DNA of 64,000 bases from Edwardsiella anguillarum (GTDB lineage: Bacteria; Pseudomonadota; Gammaproteobacteria; Enterobacterales; Enterobacteriaceae). Below are positions 34,882 through 43,783 of this stretch, one piece after another. The notes under the pieces are model-generated. The model did no database searches. It worked only from the letters and a program-made list of their open reading frames with translations, and was not told the DNA's origin. The first letter of the stretch is position 1. Every line of letters begins with the position of its first letter. A program made the position numbers and the translations under genes. The stretch lies in assembly GCF_008801815.1 (NCBI RefSeq), contig NZ_VZOX01000001.1; one strand, 5' to 3'.

Positions 34882-36845
34882 GCCGTTTTCTTCTCCTGAG
34901 CATCCTTGGCGCGGCGCGCGCTGCGATAGCGCGGATCCAGCATACACAGCAGCCCGCCGATCGACATCAGCACGCCGCCGTACCAGATCCAGCGGACAAA
35001 GGGTTTGTAGTACAGCCGGACGGCCCAGGCGCCGTCATCCAGCTCCTCGCCCAGCGCGGCATACAGATCCCGCGTCAGGCCGCCGTCCACCGCCGCCTCG
35101 GTCATCATGCTGCGCGCATTGGTATAGAAACGCTTCTCGGCGCGCAGCGTAGTCTCCGGCCTGCCGTTACGCAGCACGTCGATCAGCGCCTCGCCGCCGC
35201 TGTAGTTCGGGCCGCTGATCTCATGCACATCGCGGAAGACAAAGCGGTAGTCGCGGATCTCCAGGCTGTCGCCGGACTTCATCCGCACGTCGCGCTCAAT
35301 GCTGTAGTTCTGGCTGAAGGCAATGCCGATCACCGTCACCGCCACCCCGAGGTGGGCCAGCACCATCCCCCACTGGCTGCGCGACAGCTTGCCTAGCCCG
35401 CGCCAGAAACCGTCGCGGTGAGTTGCCCGCTGGTACAGCTCCACCAGCGTCAGCACCCCCACCCACAGCGCCATCAGCAGCCCCAGCACCGTCATGGCCA
35501 CGATACGATCCTGCAGCAGCCACGGCAGCAGCAGCGCCAGCGCCACGCTGATCACCAGCGCGGCCAGCAGCGGCGTGCGCAGGCGGCCCAGCGTATCGCG
35601 GCGCCAGCGCACCAGGGGGCCGACGCCCAGCAGCAGGGCGAACGGCACCATCAGATAGGTGAACATGGTATTGAAGAACGGCTCGCCGATGGAGATGCTG
35701 CCTAGCCCCAGCTGCTTGTGCACCAGCGGCAGCAGCGTTCCCAGCAGCACCACCAGCGTCGCGGCCACCAGCAGCACGTTGTTCCCCAGCAGCAGCGTCT
35801 CGCGGGAGAACAGCTCATGGCGGGTGTGACTGCGCACCTGACCGCCGCGCAGCGCATACAGCAGCAGCGAACCGCCGATCACCACCACCAGGTAGGCCAG
35901 GATAAACATGCCGCGCGCCGGATCGGAGGCGAAGGCGTGGACGGAGACCAGCACCCCGGAGCGCACCAGGAAGGTGCCCAGCAGGCACAGGGAGAAGGAG
36001 GTGATGGCCAGCAGCACTGTCCAGGCCTTAAAGGTGCCGCGCTTCTCGGTGACGGCCAGCGAATGCAGCAGGGCGGTACCGGTCAGCCAGGGCATCAGGG
36101 AGGCGTTCTCCACCGGATCCCAGAACCACCAGCCGCCCCAGCCCAGCTCATAGTAGGCCCAGAACGACCCCAGCACGATCCCCAGCGTCAGAAACACCCA
36201 GGCGGCCATGGTCCAGGGGCGAGACCAGCGCGCCCAGGCGGTATCCAGGCGCCCGGCCATCAGCGAGGCGATGGCAAACGCGAAGGCCACGGAAAAACCG
36301 ACGTAGCCCATGTACAGCAGCGGCGGGTGGAAGATCAGCCCCACGTCCTGCAGCAGCGGGTTCAGATCCCGCCCGTCAATGGGAAAGCCCGGCAGCGTGC
36401 GAATAAACGGATTGGAGGTCAGCAGGATAAACAGCAGGAAGCCGATGTTGATCATCCCCATCACCGACAGCACCCGCGCGACCGAATCCAGCGGCATGCG
36501 ACGACTCAGCAGCGATACCGCCAGCGTCCACCAGCTGAGCAGCATCACCCACAGCAGCAGCGACCCCTCATGGGAGCCCCAGGTCGCGGCGATCCGGAAG
36601 TAGACCGGCAGCTGCGAGTTGGAGTTGGCCGCCACGTAGGCCACGCTAAAGTCATTGGCGATAAAGGCATACACCAGGCAAATAAAGGCCAGGGTGATGG
36701 CGGCGAACAGCCCAAAGGCCAGCGGCCGCGCCAGCGCCATCATGCGCAGATCGCCGCGCGCCGCGCCCCAGCAGGGGTAGACGCTGAGCAGCACGGAAAG
36801 CGCCAGCGCCAGCGACAGTAAAAAGTTACCGATCTCTGGGATCAT
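34878..36845 (-). CDS. ccmF: Haem lyase subunit CcmF
   Basis: A 655-residue multi-pass protein of the haem-handling family that joins haem to apocytochrome c with CcmH/CcmI. The tryptophan-rich haem site is GWGGWWFWDPVENASLMPWL. Further signatures are ATWGSHEGSLLLWVMLLS and FHPPLLYMGYVGFSV. About fifteen hydrophobic segments are visible. It overlaps ccmE and ccmG by 4 bases at either end. Confidence 0.97.
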   Translation of the reverse strand: MIPEIGNFLLSLALALSVLLSVYPCWGAARGDLRMMALARPLAFGLFAAITLAFICLVYAFIANDFSVAYVAANSNSQLPVYFRIAATWGSHEGSLLLWVMLLSWWTLAVSLLSRRMPLDSVARVLSVMGMINIGFLLFILLTSNPFIRTLPGFPIDGRDLNPLLQDVGLIFHPPLLYMGYVGFSVAFAFAIASLMAGRLDTAWARWSRPWTMAAWVFLTLGIVLGSFWAYYELGWGGWWFWDPVENASLMPWLTGTALLHSLAVTEKRGTFKAWTVLLAITSFSLCLLGTFLVRSGVLVSVHAFASDPARGMFILAYLVVVIGGSLLLYALRGGQVRSHTRHELFSRETLLLGNNVLLVAATLVVLLGTLLPLVHKQLGLGSISIGEPFFNTMFTYLMVPFALLLGVGPLVRWRRDTLGRLRTPLLAALVISVALALLLPWLLQDRIVAMTVLGLLMALWVGVLTLVELYQRATHRDGFWRGLGKLSRSQWGMVLAHLGVAVTVIGIAFSQNYSIERDVRMKSGDSLEIRDYRFVFRDVHEISGPNYSGGEALIDVLRNGRPETTLRAEKRFYTNARSMMTEAAVDGGLTRDLYAALGEELDDGAWAVRLYYKPFVRWIWYGGVLMSIGGLLCMLDPRYRSARRAKDAQEKKTA

Positions 36846-37333
36846 GATGGATTTCCGCCCCGTTGCTCTGCGCCCGACGCGGGCTGGTGATGGTTCTCTT
36901 TCATCGCTTCCTCGATCTCCGGCGGGGTGTATTTCTCATCATGCTTGGCCAGCACCTCTCTGGCCTGGATGACGTTGCCCGGCGCCAGCACCCCCTGGGC
37001 GACCACCCCCTGCCCTTCACGGAACAGGTCCGGCAGAATGCCGTTATAGGTCACCTCGACCGCCCCGCGGGCGTCATACAGCTTGAAGCTCACCTTCAAA
37101 CTATCAGCGTCGCGCTGCACCGAGCCGGGCATCACCATGCCGCCGATGCGCAGGCGCTGGCCCACCTCCGGCTTCTCATGCTGCGCCCCTTTCCCCATGA
37201 TGATTTCACCGGGGGTGTAGAACAGATCGATGTTGGCGCGCAGGGCATACAGCACCAGCGAGACCGTGACGGCCAGCCCCAGCAATACGCCCACGGCCAG
37301 GTATAAACGGTGTTTACGTCGTGAATTCATCAT
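36842..37333 (-). CDS. ccmE: Haem chaperone CcmE
   Basis: A 163-residue periplasmic haem carrier with one N-terminal anchor. The covalent haem-binding His131 and Tyr135 are in VLAKHDEKYTPPE. The OB-fold core includes RIGGMVMPGSVQRD and LPDLFREGQGVVAQG. Two adjacent ATG codons (37333, 37330) overlap the ccmD stop; the second gives the usual start MNSRRK. Confidence 0.95.
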   Translation of the reverse strand: MMNSRRKHRLYLAVGVLLGLAVTVSLVLYALRANIDLFYTPGEIIMGKGAQHEKPEVGQRLRIGGMVMPGSVQRDADSLKVSFKLYDARGAVEVTYNGILPDLFREGQGVVAQGVLAPGNVIQAREVLAKHDEKYTPPEIEEAMKENHHQPASGAEQRGGNPS

Positions 37334-37563
37334 ACGGGCTCACTCTCCCTGTTATCGTCATCCGCGGCCTGCTGCGCCCGGCGTATCCGCTGTTCCCGCG
37401 CCTGATGACGGCGGATCTCGCCGAACAGCGCGCGCCGGCGCAGGCGGGTATGCAGCACCAGTCCCAGCAGCGGCAGCAGCGTCAGCGCAACCGACAGCCA
37501 GACATAGAAGGCGTAGCCGCCCATCGCAAAAAACGCCTGCCAGGAATCAAAGAACGGTGTCAT
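37330..37563 (-). CDS. ccmD: Haem exporter small protein CcmD
   Basis: A 77-residue single-span membrane protein that helps release haem-loaded CcmE from the CcmABC complex. It shows FFAMGGYAFYVWLSVALTLL, with the conserved Gly-Tyr, followed by a basic cytoplasmic tail (TRLRRRALFGEIRRHQ). It overlaps ccmC and ccmE by 4 bases. Confidence 0.92.
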   Translation of the reverse strand: MTPFFDSWQAFFAMGGYAFYVWLSVALTLLPLLGLVLHTRLRRRALFGEIRRHQAREQRIRRAQQAADDDNRESEPV

Positions 37564-38312
37564 TGCGGGCGCCTCCCTCGCGAAGCCGGCGACGGCAGCA
37601 GCGCGGCGACCCAGGGGCGGTGCCGCTCCTGCTGCAGAATAAGGTTACGCAGACGCATCAGCGTCAGCGTGACAAAGAAAAACAGGAAGCCAAAGATGCT
37701 CAGCCGCAGCGGGGCGCGCATGCTGGGGTCGATGCTCTGCTGCATATTGCTGGACCCCTGGTGCAGCGTGTTCCACCACTCCACGGAAAAGTGGATGATC
37801 GGCAGGTTGACCACCCCGACCAGCACCAGAATGCCCGCGGCCCGCCCGGCGAGGCGGCGATCCTCAAAGGCGTTATACAGGGCGATCACCCCCAGGTAGA
37901 GGAACAGCAGCACCAGCTCGGAGGTCAGGCGGGCGTCCCACACCCACCAGGTTCCCCACATCGGTTTCCCCCACGCCGATCCGGTCGCCAGCGCAATAAA
38001 GGTAAACACCGCGCCGACCGGCGCCATGGCCGCGCCGACCAAATCTGCCATCTTCATCTGCCAGACCAGCCCGACAAAGGCCGCGACGGCCATACCCGCG
38101 TAGATCCCCATCGACCAGATGGCCGCGGGAACGTGCAGGTACATAATGCGGTAGCTGTTACCCTGCTGATAGTCCGCCGGCGCAAAGCCGAAGCCCCAGA
38201 TCAGGCCGGCCAGAAGAAACAGGATACCAAGCCCCCCCAGCCAGGGGGTCAGTCTGCCGCACAGCCGATAGAGCCGTTCCGGCATGGCAAGCTGATGAAG
38301 CCATTTCCACAT
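37560..38312 (-). CDS. ccmC: Haem-handling membrane protein CcmC
   Basis: A 250-residue six-span protein that loads haem onto CcmE. The tryptophan-rich motif MWGTWWVWDARLTSELVL is present, and the periplasmic haem-ligand histidines lie in YLHVPAAIWSMG and IIHFSVEWWNTLHQG. It is separated from ccmB by an unusually long gap of 176 bases. Confidence 0.96.
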   Translation of the reverse strand: MWKWLHQLAMPERLYRLCGRLTPWLGGLGILFLLAGLIWGFGFAPADYQQGNSYRIMYLHVPAAIWSMGIYAGMAVAAFVGLVWQMKMADLVGAAMAPVGAVFTFIALATGSAWGKPMWGTWWVWDARLTSELVLLFLYLGVIALYNAFEDRRLAGRAAGILVLVGVVNLPIIHFSVEWWNTLHQGSSNMQQSIDPSMRAPLRLSIFGFLFFFVTLTLMRLRNLILQQERHRPWVAALLPSPASRGRRPQ

Positions 38313-38488
38313 AGCGATTGCTCACATATTGTTATGAATGGTCCGGGCTGACGCCCGGAATGATGAAAAGTCAGTCAAATTCGGCAGTTATATACAATAA
38401 ACGCCGCAAATTTTGTCCTGCCGATAGCCCTAATATCAACACGGTTTTAGTTATCGCTGCATGCAAGAACCGGCCGATAACTGTCACC

Positions 38489-39148
38489 CTACTGAATACT
38501 CACCCGCAGCGCGGCGGCGGCGGCAAAGGGCGCCAGCGTCATGCTGCCCGCCAGCATCGCGCCCAGGATCGCCAGATAGCCGCCGATAGGCATTCCCATC
38601 GACGCCGCGTCGATGGCCGAAGTGGCGAAAATCAGCACCGGGATGTAGAGCGGCAGCACCAGCAGGCTCAGCAGCACCCCGCCCTTGCGCAGCCCGACCG
38701 TCAACGCGACCCCGATAGCCCCGATAAAGCTCAGGGTCGGCGTACCGAGCAGCAGCGTCAGCGCAACGGCCTGCCAGGTCGCCGCGTTAAACGACAGCAG
38801 CAGCGCCACCAGCGGCGACAGGATCAGCAGCGGCAGCCCGGTCAGCAGCCAGTGGGCGATCACCTTGGCCAGCACCGTCAGCGTCAGCGGCGCCGGGATC
38901 AGCACCAGCTGCTCCAGCGAGCCGTCCAGAAAATCGTCCCTGAACAGCCGCTCCAGCGACAGCAGCGCCGCCAGCAGCGCCGCAACCCAGACGATCCCCG
39001 GCGCAATGCGCGCCAGCAGCTGCGGCTCCGGCCCGATGCTCAGCGGAAACAGCGTGACTACAATCAGAAAAAACCACAGCGGGTTGATGATTTCCGCGCC
39101 GCTGCGCAGTGCGATGCGCAGCTCGCGCCGAATGACTGCCAGTATCAT
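38489..39148 (-). CDS. ccmB: Haem exporter permease CcmB
   Basis: A 219-residue six-span membrane protein that works with the ATPase CcmA. It begins MILAVIRRELRIALRSG, with the following EIINPLWFFLIVVTLFPLS and ERLFRDDFLDGSLEQLVL typical of the family. It overlaps the ccmA stop by 4 bases. Confidence 0.95.
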   Translation of the reverse strand: MILAVIRRELRIALRSGAEIINPLWFFLIVVTLFPLSIGPEPQLLARIAPGIVWVAALLAALLSLERLFRDDFLDGSLEQLVLIPAPLTLTVLAKVIAHWLLTGLPLLILSPLVALLLSFNAATWQAVALTLLLGTPTLSFIGAIGVALTVGLRKGGVLLSLLVLPLYIPVLIFATSAIDAASMGMPIGGYLAILGAMLAGSMTLAPFAAAAALRVSIQ

Positions 39149-39768
39149 ACCGCCCTCTCCTCACCGCGCAGACGCAGGCGCCGCATGGCGGGGTAATTCA
39201 GGTCCTGGTGGGTCGTCAGCACGATAGCCCCCCCGGCCGCACAATGGCGCTCAAACAGCCCGATCAGCCGGGCTACGCCGCGTTTATCGATCGCCGTCAG
39301 CGGCTCATCCAGGATCCACAGCGGCGCCTGGCTCAGCCACAGCCGCGCCAGCGCCACCCGACGCTGCTGCCCCGCCGACAGCTGGGCGACCGGCACATCC
39401 TCAAAGCCGACCAGCTCGACCTGCGCCAGCGCATCCCAAATGGCGGCCTCATCCGCCTGCCCCAGCACCCGGCAGTAAAATGCCAGGTTCTCAAACGCCG
39501 TCATCACGCTTTTGACGCCGGGATGATGTCCCAAATACAGCAAGTTCTGTTGATACGTCTCCCGCTGACGGCGGATGGGCAGCCCCTGCCACAGGACCTC
39601 GCCGCGATCCGGCAGGGCCAGCCCCGCCATCATCCGCAGCAGCGTGGTCTTCCCCGCCCCGTTGGGGCCCTCAATCTGAATGATCTCCCCCGCCTGTACC
39701 TGAAAGTCCAGATCGTCAAACAGCACACGCTCATCGCGGCGGCAGCCCAGCCGGGAAATGGTCAACAT
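39145..39768 (-). CDS. ccmA: Haem exporter ATP-binding protein CcmA
   Basis: A 207-residue ABC ATPase driving release of holo-CcmE. Walker A is GPNGAGKTT, the signature is LSAGQQRRVALARLW, and Walker B is LWILDEPLTAID. ATG 39768 gives exactly the E. coli length; the frame stays open upstream to 40050 but those residues look non-coding. It is the first gene of the ccmABCDEFGHI operon. Confidence 0.95.
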   Translation of the reverse strand: MLTISRLGCRRDERVLFDDLDFQVQAGEIIQIEGPNGAGKTTLLRMMAGLALPDRGEVLWQGLPIRRQRETYQQNLLYLGHHPGVKSVMTAFENLAFYCRVLGQADEAAIWDALAQVELVGFEDVPVAQLSAGQQRRVALARLWLSQAPLWILDEPLTAIDKRGVARLIGLFERHCAAGGAIVLTTHQDLNYPAMRRLRLRGEERAV

Positions 39769-40464
39769 GGATAGATTCTGTCCTGATTTTAGTCGTTGCA
39801 TAATAGCATAAGCCCTTCGTCCCCCGAACCCCGGAGGCAACACTCGTCCTAACTCATTCGGGGTAAAATAACGCGTGAGATCAAGGATAATCACCGGGTA
39901 AATCCCGCCAAGGTACCTGAAATGCCGCCCATGCCGACGTAGTTCACATTTTGCCGCCGGCACCCGGCGCGCACTCAGCCGGCCGCGGGAGAGACGCAGA
40001 GGAAGACACGGCGCGATCCGCGCCAAGAAAAGAGGGCGCAGCGCAGCCATCGCGTTTGCGCCAGCCCCCGCGTGCCGCGCACTCTCCTCTCCCGCCCATA
40101 ATCATCATTAAGCACAATAAAGAAAGACTTCATTATTTTTTAATTAGATTAGGCTCATATATCGTGAATATATATTATGAAAACAAGCTCCCTGATGACA
40201 GATTAAAAACCACGCGCCTCGGCGTCCCCGCGACGCTGCGCGCATCAATCGCGGCCGATTCAGTGCGACGCAGCGGATAACAGCGGCTATAATAGCATAA
40301 TAAATATAGTGATTTCTGTCAGGAGTCCGCGCAGTCTAGACAGCGCGCGGGCTTTACTTAACTTATAAAGAACGGTTTCATTATCACACGAAATAGTAAT
40401 GCGCATTATCAATAGTGTGATCTATAATACCAAACTAGAACTACTATAATAATCGTAGGTAATC
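39769..40464. other. Intergenic between ccm and the efflux operon
   Basis: About 700 bases without a convincing gene. The left half is GC-rich (upstream of ccmA). From about 40110 it turns AT-rich and contains TATAAT at 40424-40429 and again at 40445-40450, candidates for the promoter of the efflux operon; no clear -35 was found. A LysR-type regulator, divergent from the homologous operon aaeXAB in E. coli, is not present here. Confidence 0.5.
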
Positions 40465-40674
40465 ATGGAACTCTTTAACGATGTCGTGCTGCTGAATGCC
40501 TTTATCCCCAAGCTGGTGGTATTAGGCATTCTTTGTTTCATTATCACCCAGCTGTCGGTGAAATTTGCCGCACGCTATCGTCTATTAAGCTATTTCTGGC
40601 ATCCGCGCCTGATCGTCTGGGCTTATGCATCGGCCGTCTATGCATTACTGGTTATCGCCATCATTTATATCTAA
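40465..40674 (+). CDS. DUF1656 small membrane protein (AaeX/YdhI-like)
   Basis: A 69-residue protein with two hydrophobic segments (about 12-30 and 48-68) and the pattern FWHPRLIVWAYASAVY. It belongs to the small DUF1656 proteins that precede HlyD/FUSC efflux pairs (aaeX, ydhI). Its role in the pump is unclear. It starts the three-gene operon and ends 11 bases before the HlyD gene. Confidence 0.85.
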   Translation: MELFNDVVLLNAFIPKLVVLGILCFIITQLSVKFAARYRLLSYFWHPRLIVWAYASAVYALLVIAIIYI

Positions 40675-40685
40675 CAGGTTATGAT

Positions 40686-41675
40686 ATGCTAAAGTCACCC
40701 GCCTCACGCACGGCGTTATTTCTCGCCATCACCTTCACGATCATTATCTTTGGCATCCACGAGTACAACCAGCAGCTGAGTACCCGCCATGGCGTCGTGC
40801 GGGCGAATATCATCGATATCGCGCCTCAGGTGAGCGGCCTGGTCACCCAGGTCAATGTGCGCCACAACCAGTCGGTCAAAAAGGGGGAACTGCTTTTTTC
40901 CATCGACGACAGCGACTACCGGATCAGCGTCCAGAATGCCCGGGCGAATCTGGCAAACGTCGAACAGCAGCTGTTAGAGCAGAGCGCCGCGGTGCTCTCG
41001 GCCAAGGCGGCGCTGCAAAACGCGCAGAGCCAATACAGCTATATGCAGGCAAACTTCCAGCGCATCAGTAGCCTGAAGCGGCGTGATTTCGCCTCGACCA
41101 ATGACTATCAGCAGGCCGAGACGGATCTCAATGTGAGCAAGGGAAACCTGGCCACCGCACAGGCACGGCTGCAACAGGCGATCGCCGCACGCGGCGCTAT
41201 CGGCCCGGACAACGCCCAGCTGCTGGCCGCCAAGGCCACCTTGGCCAAGGCCGAGCTGGATCTCTCCCGCACCCGGGTCTATGCGCCCAGCAACGGCAAC
41301 ATCGCCACGGTTAACCTGAACGCGGGCGACTACGCGCGTCCCGGCAGCGCGGTTCTGGCCGAGGTCGACACCGATAATATCTGGGTCGAAGGCGCCTTCC
41401 CCGAAACCGTCATCGCCGGCATACGCGTCGGCGATAAGGCTAAGGTCTACCTGATGGCCGATACCCGCACCGTCTACCGCGGCCATGTACAGAGCATCGG
41501 CTCGGCGATCAACTCCAAGGAGCTGCCAAACCCGGGCCTGCTTTCGGAGTTGCCCCAGGTCTTTGACTGGGTTCGTCTGGCGGAAAACGTCCCGGTCAAT
41601 ATTCAATTGGATCCCGACACCAAGATGGAGAACTTTATTCCGGGACTCAGCGCGACCGTCGATATCATTAAGTAA
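40686..41675 (+). CDS. HlyD-family periplasmic adaptor (AaeA/YdhJ-like)
   Basis: A 329-residue membrane-fusion protein. One N-terminal anchor (TALFLAITFTIIIFGI) is followed by the biotinyl-lipoyl half IDIAPQVSGLVTQVNVRHNQ. A coiled-coil hairpin spans about residues 80-175, and the second half contains YAPSNGNIATVNLNAGDYAR. It should link the FUSC inner-membrane protein to an outer-membrane channel such as TolC. ATG 40686 has AGG upstream. The substrate is unknown; aromatic acids are exported by the related AaeAB. Confidence 0.9.
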   Translation: MLKSPASRTALFLAITFTIIIFGIHEYNQQLSTRHGVVRANIIDIAPQVSGLVTQVNVRHNQSVKKGELLFSIDDSDYRISVQNARANLANVEQQLLEQSAAVLSAKAALQNAQSQYSYMQANFQRISSLKRRDFASTNDYQQAETDLNVSKGNLATAQARLQQAIAARGAIGPDNAQLLAAKATLAKAELDLSRTRVYAPSNGNIATVNLNAGDYARPGSAVLAEVDTDNIWVEGAFPETVIAGIRVGDKAKVYLMADTRTVYRGHVQSIGSAINSKELPNPGLLSELPQVFDWVRLAENVPVNIQLDPDTKMENFIPGLSATVDIIK

Positions 41676-41683
41676 GGCGCCCC

Positions 41684-43348
41684 ATGCTACTGCAAAGTTT
41701 AAAAGCCCTGCGGTTAACCCTTGCCGTGATGCTCTCGCTCTATATCGCCATGCGACTGGGGATGCACTCGCCGGATTGGGCCGTAACCAGCGCGCTGATC
41801 GTCTCGCTGGGGACGATCGGCCAAATCCGCAGCCGCTGGTGGCAGCGCATCGTCGGTAACTTTGTCGGTGGCAGCATCGGGTTCTTCGTCATCTGGTGGC
41901 TAGCGCAGGACCCCTTTACCATCATGCTCTGCGCCGCGCTGTTTGGCAGCGTCTGCACCTATATCAGCCTGACCCATTTCCAATATAAGGACATGTGGCG
42001 TTGGGTGCTCATCGGTTTCATCATCGTCTTCAGCGCCTCCCTTTCCAATCCCAGCCACGCCTTCAGCGTACTGTTCGACCGCGTAGGCTGCGTGTTCATC
42101 GGCTCCTCCGTGATCTTCATATTCAACCTGCTGTGGCCGCTGGAATATGCCGCGTCGTGGCAGAAGCAGTATCACGCCATTCTGGAAAAGCTGGATGCCC
42201 TGCTCAATAAAGAGGATGCGGATGCGGTGGCGCTATACCTGGCTTTGTCGCAACAGATCGATCAGCTGCGCCAGTCCCTGTCCTCAAACTATGGCGACTA
42301 CCGAAACATCTATTCCCGTGAATACAATGTAATCAATAGTATCTACGCGCTAGAGAAGTTCAGCCGTCACCTCTACTCCCTGCGGATGCAGCATGCCCTG
42401 GATAGCCAGGCGAAGACATGGATTAGCGCGGCCATCGCGGCGGCCAAGGCACATGAGACCATTCCCCCGATTACGCTGGAAAACTCCCCGCGCTACGCCT
42501 CACTGCTGACGCTAATCGCCGCCGATCTGCACGACATCGTGCAAAAGAATGCCACCACTGATGCGCAAAGCCGCTTTCGCTGGCAGTGGCAAAACCGCAT
42601 GTTCAGCGCCGGAACCGACTCCGCCTTTACCAGCTCACTGCTGTTCTTCGTCAGCTGTATTCTGAGTCTGCTGCTCTGGCGCTATGGCTGGCCCGGCGGG
42701 CCACAGGTAATGCTCTTGACGGCGGTGCTTCTGGTCATGTGCCAATACGGTGAGCGCATGTCGCCCAAGGGGTTCGCCATCGGCTTTAGCATCGGCACGC
42801 TGTTCGCCTTCCCGATCTTTATTTTTCTACTGCCTAGCCTGCACAACGCCAATGCATTCTGGCTCAGCATGCTGTTAATCTATTTTCCGGTGGCCTTCGT
42901 GATGAATGGGCAATACAAAGTACGAGCGCTCCCCTTTATCGCCTTCGCGGTCGCCGTCATGGTCAACGCCAACAGCCACAACTACGTGCCCGGCAATGAC
43001 TATTTCAACGGTTACACCACCTTCCTCTTCGCCCTGGTCGCCGTCATCACCATCAGCTCGGGGGCGCTGAGCCTGCTGGTGGTGAACGATACCGAGACCC
43101 GCCTCAAGGCGCAGATCGACGGGTGGGCCAAGGAGCGCCAGCGCTTTCTCAACCACCGCAGCCAGGAGCGGAGCAAGATACTGGTACGCCTGGAGCGCCG
43201 CACCGACATCATCCTCAGCATGTACAGCAAGCTCGATCCGGCGCAGCAGGGGGTTTGGCGTAAAAGGGTATCGGCGATACCGCTGATGCTGACGCGCATC
43301 CAGCGCTGGGAGTATCTCGAAACGCCCGCCGCATCGGCGAGCGACTGA
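41684..43348 (+). CDS. FUSC-family inner-membrane efflux protein (AaeB/YdhK-like)
   Basis: A 554-residue protein with two blocks of membrane segments (about 10-150 and 325-470) separated by a soluble helical region, the FUSC/AaeB layout. It begins LQSLKALRLTLAVMLSLYIA and includes the repeat-like entry GMHSPDWAVTSALIVSLGT. It lies 8 bases after the HlyD gene with AAGGCG upstream. It is shorter than E. coli AaeB (655) and YdhK (670). It is the last gene before the tRNA. Confidence 0.88.
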   Translation: MLLQSLKALRLTLAVMLSLYIAMRLGMHSPDWAVTSALIVSLGTIGQIRSRWWQRIVGNFVGGSIGFFVIWWLAQDPFTIMLCAALFGSVCTYISLTHFQYKDMWRWVLIGFIIVFSASLSNPSHAFSVLFDRVGCVFIGSSVIFIFNLLWPLEYAASWQKQYHAILEKLDALLNKEDADAVALYLALSQQIDQLRQSLSSNYGDYRNIYSREYNVINSIYALEKFSRHLYSLRMQHALDSQAKTWISAAIAAAKAHETIPPITLENSPRYASLLTLIAADLHDIVQKNATTDAQSRFRWQWQNRMFSAGTDSAFTSSLLFFVSCILSLLLWRYGWPGGPQVMLLTAVLLVMCQYGERMSPKGFAIGFSIGTLFAFPIFIFLLPSLHNANAFWLSMLLIYFPVAFVMNGQYKVRALPFIAFAVAVMVNANSHNYVPGNDYFNGYTTFLFALVAVITISSGALSLLVVNDTETRLKAQIDGWAKERQRFLNHRSQERSKILVRLERRTDIILSMYSKLDPAQQGVWRKRVSAIPLMLTRIQRWEYLETPAASASD

Positions 43349-43467
43349 TCCCCGCAGGGTTGCGCCGCCCCCCGGCGCCCCCGCTCAGCGCGGCGCCGCG
43401 GAGTGCGCATTTAGTAGGCGGCGTCGCGCAAAAAGAGCGCGTTCTGCCCCTTATGCCCCGGTTCGGC

Positions 43468-43497
43468 TTGAAAAAAAGAGAGAGAATACGGTAGGAT
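43468..43497 (+). promoter_or_regulatory. Probable tRNA-Arg promoter
   Basis: TTGAAA (43468-43473) and TAGGAT (43492-43497) are 18 bases apart, about 50 bases before the tRNA. The AT/purine-rich spacer stands out from the surrounding GC-rich DNA. Confidence 0.5.
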
Positions 43498-43548
43498 AGC
43501 TCAATGCTTCGGCGCAGATAGCGCCGCCGCACCACGCCCTATACGCGT

Positions 43549-43623
43549 GTTCCCTTAGTTAAATGGATATAACGAGCCCCTCCTAAGGGCTAGTTGCAGG
43601 TTCGATTCCTGCAGGGAACGCCA
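43549..43623 (+). tRNA. argW: tRNA-Arg (anticodon CCT)
   Basis: The acceptor arms GTTCCCT (43549-43555) and AGGGAAC (43613-43619) pair. The T-arm GCAGG-TTCGATT-CCTGC is perfect. The anticodon stem-loop GCCCCTCCTAAGGGC shows CCT. The encoded end is GCCA. The sequence is nearly that of E. coli argW, a known prophage insertion site. The 3' half is intact and forms the left attachment end of the prophage. Confidence 0.95.
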
Positions 43624-43739
43624 TTACATAGTTCGTCAACATCCGCATAAGTTCGCTAACCCCACGCCAGATAAGCAATCACAGATAATTTCTGTCCGCT
43701 ACCGTTCGATTTAGATCGTTGACAGCCGCACTCTTTTGC

Positions 43740-43783
43740 GGGTAAAAAGCGGGTAAAACATTTTACCCACCGGGATTTTACCC
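43740..43783. repeat. Four-copy GGGTAAAA/TTTTACCC cluster at the integrase start
   Basis: GGGTAAAA occurs at 43740-43747 and 43751-43758, and its complement TTTTACCC at 43761-43768 and 43776-43783. The inner pair forms a perfect palindrome with a 2-base centre. The last copy abuts the ATG at 43784, where the ribosome site should be. It may be an operator, integrase-binding arm sites, or an RNA hairpin hiding the start. Confidence 0.8.

Noticed and set aside
35718..36821. 367-codon plus-strand frame across ccmF
   Set aside because: Gln/His-rich translation antisense to a clear CcmF; a composition shadow.
37230..38351. 373-codon plus-strand frame across ccmC-ccmE
   Set aside because: Crosses three real genes on the other strand and is basic/Gln-rich low complexity.
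39951..40280. Possible small gene in the ccm-efflux gap
   Set aside because: Frame changes character half-way (Pro/Arg-rich, then AT-rich), no ribosome site, no recognisable product.
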